From contig CAJQUN010000228.1 of assembly GCA_907163345.1 (NCBI GenBank), positions 558,001 through 622,000 of the forward strand: DNA of 64,000 nucleotides, in the 5' to 3' direction. The position numbers were made by a program, and so were the translations under genes. Source of the stretch: Haberlea rhodopensis (lineage: Eukaryota > Streptophyta > Magnoliopsida > Lamiales > Gesneriaceae). The notes under the pieces were generated by a model that saw only the letters and a program-made list of their open reading frames with translations, was not told the origin of the DNA and made no database searches. Below are positions 10,295 to 18,505 of this stretch, in pieces; the stretch's first letter is position 1, and every line of letters starts with the position of its first letter.

Positions 10295-12241
10295 ATGGCC
10301 TCATTCAGCAAGATTCCAATGTTCAAGAAAGACGAATATGATGACTGGAGGATCCGTATGCAAGCACATCTAAGTGCTCAAGATGATGATATGTGGTATG
10401 TGATCACCGAAGGACCGTTGAAGATCATGAAAATCAATACAGCTGCCTCTATCACAAGTGGTGATCCACAAATGGTAGAAAAGGAAAGATCTCAATGGTC
10501 AAATGAAGACAAAAAAAAAAGCAAACCTAGACAACGTGGCTAAAGACATTTTGTTCAAAACTTTGGACAAAAATATGTTCAACAAAATCAAAATGTGCCC
10601 AACAGCCAAAGAGATCTGGGAAAAGATTGCTCAACTCTGTGAAGGAAATGATCAAACCAAGGAGAACAAGCTTACTGTGGCTTTACAAAAGTTTGAGCAT
10701 ATCAAAATGATAAATGGAGAAACTCTCAACGAGTATGATGAAAGAGTGACTGGAATAATAAATGAGCTAAGCAGTCTGGGTAAGGAGTTACCCAACAGAG
10801 AAGTCACTCTCAAAGTGATGAGAGGTCTACCAAGAGAATGGGATGTCAAGACCATTGCTATGAGAGAATCGAAGGATATCAACAAGATAGATCTACATGA
10901 TCTGTTTGCTGATTTAAAAGCCTATGAATTCGAATTAGGCATTCGGGTTGAAGATGAACCAAGTACAAGTCAACCAACAAAAGCTCTCACTGCATCTGAG
11001 TCTCTGCCTACTCCTACTGAAATGACTCCAGAAAAGATGTGTAACGATGCGATGGCAATGTTCGTAAAGAAATTTGGAAAATTCATGAAGAAGAACCAGA
11101 GACCTTATCAATCATATCCTCGAAGGCAAAGCTCCAAAGGAAATTCAGAAGAAGAAGAGCGAGTATGCTTCAACTGTCTCAAACCAGGGCACTTCATCGC
11201 AGACTGTCCTAAACCCAAAAAGGATGATCACAAAAGAGGATCCAAGGATTACAGAAAATCCAAGGAAACCAGAAGAACATCCAAACGGGACAGAGATCAA
11301 AAGGTTTTAGTGGCAGAAGATAGTAAGAGCAAATGGGCTGATTCTGAATCAGAATCAGAGGAGTCAATTAGCTCATCCAGCGAGAGTGAAGACGAAGAAG
11401 TCCACTGCTTAATGGCGAATGATGAAAATGAGGTACATGAAACCAACCTATCTGAATTTACACATCATGAACTCACCAATGCATTGCAGGACATGATAAA
11501 TGAGTATCAGACGCTATACGAATCTTTTGAAAGCTATAAGACTGAGCACTCAATTCCAACTAAAACGCTTGAAAACAAACTTGATTGTGAACAATCAAGG
11601 GAGTTGAATTGCTTAAGGGAAGCAGCCAGTCGCCTAGTGAAAGAAAGAGATGAAGCCAAGTGTGCGTACCAGAAACTCAGCAAACTGGTTAGCACTTGGA
11701 ATGCGTCGACTACCAGAAAAGATGAAATGCTTGAGTCTATAAGACTTGCTGGTGATTTAACTGGCATAGGCTTTAATAGCAATGACAGCAGATCATCTGG
11801 TAATGAGCCTCAACTGTGTCTAACAAAAGGCAAGGTTCAATCAATGAACTTTGTAAGATCTAGCACAGTATATGACCCGTATGAACTGGTTAAAGAACCT
11901 GTTAAAGCAACACTCATCAAGGAACAGGTACAGCACAGAGGTATCGGTTATGTAGAACCACTCAAAGAGGCTAAACCAAGGCAAAAGTTCAGAAATGAAC
12001 TTAAAACCACTGGTCGAGCAGCTAGAGAGGTTAAACCCAACTGGTACAACAACTGTAAACCTGTCCAGAAGAGGTATATGCTGAATAACAGGAACTACAA
12101 ACCAAAAGCACATGCATACACATATTATCACACTCCACAGCTAAAATCATCACCTACATTTATAAATGCACACACATTTCAGAACACACACCGACCTAAG
12201 TCATTCAGGGTCATACAAGTGTGGGTTCCGAAAGGACTAAT
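10295..12241 (+). pseudogene. gag: Copia A2 gag (frameshifted, cut by element C)
   Basis: Starts MASFSKIPMFKKDEYDDW, the DUF4219-type N-terminus of plant Copia gag, followed by a UBN2-type gag domain. A run of ten A at 10511-10520 shifts the frame; nine A would keep it, so slippage or a sequencing error is possible. The long second frame carries the zinc knuckle CFNCLKPGHFIADC (11166-11207), a Lys/Arg-rich stretch, an acidic Ser/Glu stretch and a region likely to be coiled. It ends at VWVPKGLI, where element C enters (TSD CTAAT 12237-12241). The frame resumes at 21490. Confidence 0.92.
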
Positions 12242-12570
12242 TGTGATGACCAGGGATTATAGGTGTTAATCCCGTAGTGTTAATACTCCCTAAAGTGGTT
12301 TTACGTGGCGATTTGGAGTTTAATCGCGATGTTGGGCCTTCTGGGCTCGTTTAATTGGGTAGTTGGGATCGTTGGATCCAGAGGTTGAGATTGTATTCAC
12401 ATTACGGTGAAAAACCTAAGAGTTGGGTTTTTGATGTGTCTCGGAATCTCGGGTGCTATGTGAGCACCGGTAGGGGGTTTTGGAGTTAGAGAGAGAAGTT
12501 TTGAAAACAGATGATTTTTAAGGAATCATGATGTATTTGTGGGGCTATTAATTTTTCGGGGTATTTTTGC

Positions 12571-12578
12571 TATAAATA
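12571..12578 (+). promoter_or_regulatory. TATA box of element C 5' LTR
   Basis: TATAAATA in TTTTTGCTATAAATACCATT. The same box is at 18835-18842 (3' LTR), 37960-37967 (solo LTR C') and on the minus strand near 1042-1051 (fragment). Confidence 0.75.
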
Positions 12579-12639
12579 CCATTTAAACCCAAAATTTTAG
12601 AATTTATTTCATTTTCAGCCCCAAATCTTCTTCTCCTCC

Positions 12640-12758
12640 CCCGCGCGCGATTTCCCGCTGCCAGCCCCTGCCCGCGCGCAAAAGCGCTTCGGCCGCCGCC
12701 GTCCCGCCGCCGATCGGCGCGTCCGACCTACCCACGGCTTCGTCTCGTCCAGGCGCTC
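12640..12758 (+). other. CpG-rich block in element C LTR leader
   Basis: About 120 bp of very high GC and CpG content in an AT-rich LTR, starting about 70 bp after the TATA box (CCGCGCGCGATTTCC, then GCCGCCGCCGTCCC and CCGATCGGCGCG). Copies are at 18904-19022, 38027-38147 and, inverted, 889-970. Related families M, L, F, G, K1 and K2 carry CGATCGATCG arrays in the corresponding leader part instead. Confidence 0.8.
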
Positions 12759-13517
12759 ATTTCCCCTCCGGCAATTGAAAGTTTCATCGCGATTTGAGGT
12801 CGAATTTTGAGAAAGAGCGGCGATCCCCAATTTCTAGGGTTCATCGGATTTCGTCCGATTTTGCTTCCGATTTCGTTGGGTAACGTTCCTTACCCCTTTT
12901 CCATGCTTATGATGTATTTTCCCTACCTATTGTGAATTATTATGTTCGAATTTTGAGGATTGAATTCGAATTTGTGGAGGTTGGTTCGAATTTCATGATA
13001 TGTGGGGGATTTATGTTCGATTTTGGGGATTGTTGGCATGAGGATGATAATTCTTGTTAGGATTCGATTTATTCATGCTTAAATGAATTATGATGCTTAA
13101 GTGGGATCGAATTAAGATGTTATGGTTCGAATTTCCCCAATTTCGTAGGGTCTAATTTTCGAATTATTGGGGGTTTTTGGCAAAGGTGATGATTCTTGCC
13201 ATTGATGGTTTAATTCACATCTTAGGTGTATTATGATGCTGGTTGGGTTCGAATTGTGAGTTTAGGGTTCGAATTTTGTAGGATGTTCTTGAACAATTTT
13301 CGATATTATCGCATTCGTTTTCCCTCCCTGCATGTACCCTGCCCCGGGTCTTTTAAATGATTTATTGTCGTGTGTTGACAATATTTTGAGGGTTATGAAT
13401 GTGCTTGAGCATGTGTTACATGTTCGTAAATAATTGTGAATTATTTATCGTTCTAGCACATCGTTCCTCGGGGCATGGAACTCGAGCAAGGTTTGGTTCG
13501 GACTTCGAGGATTTAAG

Positions 13518-13532
13518 GTACGTTTAGCGTAC
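13518..13532 (+). other. GTACG stem-loop in element C 5' LTR
   Basis: GTACG (13518-13522), loop TTTAG, CGTAC (13528-13532), in the context ATTTAAG-stem-GAGCAT. The 3' LTR copy is 19782-19796. Diverged LTRs keep the pairing with other loops. Confidence 0.75.
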
Positions 13533-13902
13533 GAGCATAGTTTAAATGATGTTTTACAAGTATGATGCATGATTTAAGATATATGATATGTTTTACTATG
13601 ATGGTATCTGGACTTGGTTACGATATGCTGTTTCACATGGTGGAATGCTCAGTGCCGCTATGAAGCGAGCCAATGATGAGGTGTGGTTGCTACGGAGCAA
13701 ACACCCATAGTATGACGTTACCTTGAAGTAAGAAATGAGAATGTGGTATTTGATTAGATATCTAGGATATCTGTATTTTATTTCCCTATGGGTAATAATA
13801 GGAACAGAGACGTAGTTAATCAGAGAAGTGATTAACCAGTATCGGAAGTTAAGGAAATCTCAATATGATATCTAGAATTATGATAATTGCTAGATTAAGT
13901 AA

Positions 13903-14312
13903 GATGTTATGAAAAGATGTTATGAAACGATGTTATGAAATGATGTTATGAAATGTTGCTAATTATTGCTAGATTAAGTAAGATGTTATGAAAAGATGTT
14001 ATGAAACGATGTTATGAAATGATGTTATGAAATGTTGCTATTATTGCTAAATTAAGTAAGATGTTATGAAAAGATGTTATGAAACGATGTTATGAAATGA
14101 TGTTATGAAATGTTGCTAATTATTGCTAAATTAAGTAAGATGTTATGAAAAGATGTTATGAAAAGATGTTATGAAATGATGTTATGAAATGTTGCTAATT
14201 ATTGCTAAATTAAGTAAGATGTTATGAAAAGATGTTATGAAAAGATGTTATGAAACGATGTTATGAAATGATGTTATGAAATGTTACCAATCATTGCCAA
14301 ATAAAGTAAGAT
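13903..14312 (+). repeat. 79-bp higher-order tandem array (13-bp subunits) in element C 5' LTR
   Basis: The subunit is GATGTTATGAAA plus A, C or T (13 bp). Four subunits and a GTTGCTAATTATTGCTAAATTAAGTAA tail (here described in parts: GTTGCTAATT, ATTGCTAAAT, TAAGTAA) make a 79-bp unit, starting at 13903, 13982, 14060, 14139 and 14218. The 3' LTR copy (about 20166-20600) has one extra 13-bp subunit, which explains the LTR length difference. Confidence 0.93.
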
Positions 14313-14539
14313 GTTATGAAAGGTTACTGATTTGAGACTGGCTAGGGTTAACCAATATGATGATTAACTGCATATTCAAGATTTGATGATTTATCTGTTT
14401 TGAGAACAGGGTTATTACAGGGGTACGCTATGATGAGGATGATACCATCCAGGAAGTATCATATATGTTCCACAATATTTACATTTTCGTAAATTATGTA
14501 CTATGTCATTATGATTATGAAATTGTGGAATTGGTATGC

Positions 14540-14576
14540 TCACCCCGTTGGGGGCTGTCTCTGTTGGGACAGGTGA
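14540..14576 (+). other. Double hairpin in element C 5' LTR
   Basis: Two adjacent stem-loops: CCCC (14543-14546) with GGGG (14550-14553), and CTGTCTC (14555-14561) with GGGACAG (14566-14572), loop TGTT, one G-U pair. TCAC (14540-14543) and GTGA (14573-14576) could close both, sharing one base with the first stem. Copies are in the 3' LTR, in C' (about 39349-39390) and in L (55292-55324, minus strand). Element E has a related pair. Confidence 0.7.
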
Positions 14577-15211
14577 ACAGGTACATCGATGGCTTTGGAG
14601 ATGAGCTCGAGCTGTTGATTGGATGTACTCCCAGGATTGCGGTACCAGGGCTTGATGGAGCACGGTATCGTATAGAGTACCCATATACCCATGATGGTTT
14701 TATACATATTCATGATGCTCGCATGTGAGCACGATTATACTTGTATATGGGTTGTATGTAAAGGCATGAGCCTTTCTCTCTTTCATTCTATGTTGCATGC
14801 AATTAGAGGTAGAATTGCTAAATGATAAGAGAGTCATTGGTGTATTATGTGGGTGTTGAAACCCACCTTTGTCGTCATATGTGTGGTGTCTTCCCTGGCT
14901 GGGAATTTACTTGCATTACTGCTTTCTGCTGAGTATTATGTGTTCCCTGGCCGGGAATTATGTTATATGCTGTGCTCTTTTTTTTGGGATAGCTCTATTT
15001 ATGGGGAGACTCTGCCCAAATTTTTATAAAAGTTTACAATGTGAAAAGTGGCACCAAGGGGTTGGTAAAGGGCAAACATATGAGTCAATCATTGACAGGC
15101 AATGATTAAGTATCATCAGAGCTTCCCGATTGACATTTTATAGAAAGCATGTATCACACATAGTGGTTAATACACTAATCAAGGGTTAAGTATACGGGGT
15201 CCTTACATTAG

Positions 15212-15223
15212 TGGTATCAGAGC
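15212..15223 (+). other. Element C primer-binding site
   Basis: TGGTATCAGAGC four bases after the LTR end, complementary to initiator methionine tRNA. Its intactness fits recent reverse transcription. Confidence 0.92.
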
Positions 15224-16025
15224 AGTGGTTGCTCATTGGGGCTGTTAAGGGCCTAGGAAGTTATTGATAGCACATATTTATGCATGATGGCATTAATGTT
15301 ATACGACATGACTAATTGTTTATGTGCTTATATGATATGAAAGTGGTATTGCTAACCATTGTGGTTGCAGGAATCGTGTGGAACACGATAGGATGGCATT
15401 AATAGCGATGTCTAACACTCTATATGCTACGTGCCAAGGAATCTGATTTTGGAAGAAAATCAGGGAAAAGAAAGATATGACGTATTGTCCGAGGACAGAC
15501 TAAGTAGACCACCGACAGTGGAATACTTCGGTATGGTCTCAATTAGTATTGAATATACTAATGCGTTTGTTCATGTAATGTTCAAGCAAGGAATGTACGT
15601 AAGAGACGTACGGGCATCGGACGGTAACACACATCCTTATACTACAACTGTGCTTTTATTACATGAGTATTCACGATGAGATGATGATGTGTATACGATG
15701 ATGTTATACGATGTTTATACAATGAGGCTTATACGATGTTTACATGATAAGATGTTTATGATGATGATAATGATAAGTAAGTTATGATGATGTTTACGAT
15801 GAGTAAAGATGATAAGATGTTTATGATGATGATAATGATAAGTAAGTTATGATAATGCTTATGACAAGTAAAGATGATATGATGTTTATGATAATGATTA
15901 TGATGATGATTATGAGGAATAAGATTATAATGATGATGTTTATATGATGTTTATATGATGATGTTTATACGATGTTTATATGATGATGTGCATACGATGT
16001 TTATATATGATGATGATTATACGAT

Positions 16026-16315
16026 ATTGTGGTAAGGTGCCACGGGGTAAGGTGCCCCACATGGTAAGTAGCCATGCGATGTTATTGTGGTAAGGTGCCA
16101 CGGGGTAAGGTGCCCCACATGGTAAGTAGCCATGCGATGTTATTGTGGTAAGGTGCCACGGGGTAAGGTGCCCCACATGGTAAGTAGCCATGCGATGTTA
16201 TTGTGGTAAGGTGCCACGGGGTAAGGTGCCCCACATGGTAAGTAGCCATGCGATGTTATTGTGGTAAGGTGCCACGGGGTAAGGTGCCCCATATGGTAAG
16301 AGGCCATACGATATT
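16026..16315 (+). repeat. 58-bp tandem array, three stem-loops per unit
   Basis: Five units start at 16026, 16084, 16142, 16200 and 16258. In the first unit GTGG (16029-16032) pairs with CCAC (16040-16043), GGGG (16044-16047) with CCCC (16055-16058), and CATGG (16060-16064) with CCATG (16072-16076). The loops are TAAGGTG, TAAGGTG and TAAGTAG. In the last unit the third stem is TATGG (16292-16296) with CCATA (16304-16308), a compensated change. Confidence 0.9.
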
Positions 16316-16354
16316 ATTATGAGGATTTACGATGACTCATTCTTTTATGAGGAC

Positions 16355-16830
16355 TGGCGATGGTTCTTTCCGCCAGATGTATGATAGCGATGCTTCATTC
16401 CGCTATATTGATTGGCGATGGTTCTTCCGCCAGATGTACGATAGCGATGCCTCATTCCGCTATATTGATTGGCGATGGTTCTTTCCGCCAGATGTATGAT
16501 AGCGATGCCTCATTCCGCTATATTGATTGGCGATGGTTCTTTCCGCCAGATGTATTGATAGCGATGCCTCTTTCCGCTATTATGTGGACGATGATTCATG
16601 CTCAGGTGTATAGCGAGGTTTCATGCCACCTATTATATGACGAGGTATCATGCCGTCGATTCTATAGCGATGGACTGTACCGCTATATATTCAGCACATG
16701 ATTTTGGCCGCCTTCTAGCGATGGGTGCTGATTACGTATTATTATGGAGCGACGGAGATAGGTATGCCGCTATCTTGTTAGCGATGAGGTATGAGATATT
16801 GCTATTCTATTTAGCATTATTATAGCTGGC
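16355..16830 (+). repeat. Array of stem-loops with 11-nt loops and changing stems
   Basis: Alternating TGGCG/CGCCA and ATAGCG/CGCTAT stems, for example 16355-16375 (loop ATGGTTCTTTC) and 16384-16406 (loop ATGCTTCATTC), repeated with a period near 58 bp up to about 16580. Less regular members follow: GACG/CGTC at 16639-16657 (loop AGGTATCATGC) and ATAGCG/CGCTAT at 16664-16686 (loop ATGGACTGTAC). Loops keep 11 nt and begin ATG or AGG while the arms vary in pairs. Confidence 0.85.
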
Positions 16831-16906
16831 ATGCGTTGTTATACATGTTTTATTGTGACTATTTTACTAGCATGATGATGAATGATATATGTTGATGTAC
16901 ATGGAC

Positions 16907-17148
16907 CGTCACGAGTTGACTGGGTCATTTAGATGTCATTGTTGACTTGTACCGTCACTAGTTGACGATACCTTAGATGCCATGAGTGGGCATGTGTCGT
17001 CACGGGATGGCGATGACGATAGTGCAGGAGATGTCTTATTAGACATGCATCATGGTTACGATGAGCAATGCGTTAAGTATACGTTTTCAGTTGTATGCCT
17101 TGGGTGCCTGTGTCGGGCACAAGGAGACGTGTGCGTCACCGATTGACG
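16907..17148 (+). repeat. CGTCA...TGACG inverted motif cluster
   Basis: Perfect pairs at 16953-16967 (loop CTAGT) and 17134-17148 (loop CCGAT), with a partial one at 16907-16920 and looser ones near 17000. The internal region of element L has the same kind of pairs at about 63440-63570. TGACG is also the core of as-1/TGA bZIP sites, so protein binding is an alternative to RNA structure. Confidence 0.7.
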
Positions 17149-18505
17149 TGACCCTTATACCGAGCGGGTTGCTCGAAGAATGGATGGACACGTTGTACAT
17201 GTGATTGTACCGCAGACATTGTTTGAGGCAATCATATTACGAGTGGTGATACCCTTGAGGTATGCTCGTTGGATTGGCTTTTTGGCCATGTTTTTGACGA
17301 TAGGAGTAATCGTGGAGGAATTACTCGCTTTCTATTGATATGACATGTGTTAGACATGGTCACACCACCCATGAGGATGTAAGATGGGTCCTAAGGGAGT
17401 AGGATCAGGTTATGTTAAGTACATGGGGACATTGAAGTGTCCAGGGTATATCAGCATTGGAGGAATGTTGGGTAAAGACCCACTACTCTATTGATTGTTC
17501 TTCCCATGGTATGGTATGCCGTGTGGAAACGTCCATCTGATTGGTAGGTTTGAGGTGAACCTAGTGAGACAGCGATTAGTTTGTCTGCCGCGTGTGTGCA
17601 GCACCATGATGGGCTTGCTAGAGCCGTTATACTGCTCGTTGGAACCAAGTTTGGCAAATCGTAAGGTGATACAAAGTGGATTGTGGTGAACTCTGGTAGT
17701 CACCACGTCATTTGAAGTTGAGGTTGAGTATGCCTCACAGAAACGTATATATGTTTATGTTTAAATCTTGGGGAGACTTGTCTGGGACAGCTCATGACGT
17801 GAAGTACCAACGAGAGAGTCGTCAAGTCGTCGTTGATTCGATCTGAGAATCCATGTATTTGAGTTGCAATGATGCGACTGCTCCTTCGATAGAGGAGGTT
17901 TGAAAGTGGAAACCAGGTTTGTTATGTGTACACCGTGGAATACTAGTGTTTCCCTCGTAACGATGTATGTTGGACATCGTGAGTCATGATAAGAGATGTC
18001 AAGGAATGAAATCTACGATGGAATCAGGAACGATTCGAATCCTTACAGTTTCAGTTGACTAACTGCCTTTGGATTATTAGCGTTGAGCTGTGCTGACGCT
18101 CTTTGACGTTATGATGGATTTGGAAGTTTATTCCACCCCAGAGTTTGACACGAGGTCAACATTCTCACGGTTGAGGTGTCAGTCAGGATGCGTTCTTACT
18201 AGTTGTATTAGAACTAAGGATGACTGTCCGGTCTACAGCCGTAAGTATTGGTTGTTTTGCAGTCATGAGAGACTGACTTTTGGGACGACCCGCATCGAGG
18301 TACGTTTTGCCTCTTGGGTGATATGTTGGTTTTGGTATGTCGCTCTGTTTCAGAGTTTGATGAGAGGTAAGTATCCTCACGTTTATTAAGACAATTCTGA
18401 TATGGTCAAGAATCGAGGTTGTGGCTTCATGTTGTTGGGTGGCCTGGGTGTTACGTGATACACCAGTGCTAATTTCGAGGACGAAATTCTTTTAGTGGGG
18501 GATAT

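Larger units (their letters stand above)
12242..15207 (+). repeat. Element C 5' LTR
   Basis: TGTGATGACCAGG...GGGGTCCTTACA. In order it holds a TATA box (12571), a CpG-rich block (12640-12758), repeated TTCGAATTT-rich sequence, a GTACG/CGTAC stem-loop (13518-13532), a 79-bp tandem array (from 13903) and a double hairpin (14540-14576). The 87-codon open frame at 14465-14728 spans the double hairpin; in the related LTR of element L the same region has a frame-breaking base, so protein coding is unlikely. Confidence 0.93.
15208..18505 (+). other. Element C internal region, no recognisable protein
   Basis: 3298 bp between the LTRs. No frame exceeds about 113 codons and none resembles gag or pol. 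In order: a GTACGT...ACGTAC stem-loop at 15595-15611 followed by GGGCATCGGACGGTAAC; ATG-rich simple repeats (15670-16025); a 58-bp array (16026-16315); mixed stem-loops (16355-16830); CGTCA...TGACG stem-loops (16907-17148); then 1.3 kb of unique sequence I cannot identify, ending TTTCGAGGACGAAATTC and the polypurine tract TTTAGTGGGGGATAT before 18506. Confidence 0.8.

Noticed and set aside
12640..12758. CpG island of a host gene with 5' leader
   Set aside because: The block is within an LTR with TSD-defined ends and is repeated in every family copy; no exon follows.
14415..14728. Overlapping open frames on both strands repeated at about 20626-21005 and 39306-39648
   Set aside because: They recur because they lie in LTR copies. 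In element L the same region carries an extra base that breaks the plus-sense frame while the hairpin stems remain, so structure rather than protein explains the conservation.
16026..16315. CRISPR-like regular repeats
   Set aside because: Units are contiguous 58-bp copies without unique spacers, inside a plant LTR element; this is a tandem array.
18090..18389. 99-codon open frame in the element C interior
   Set aside because: No similarity to gag or pol motifs is seen and the length is unremarkable for this sequence.
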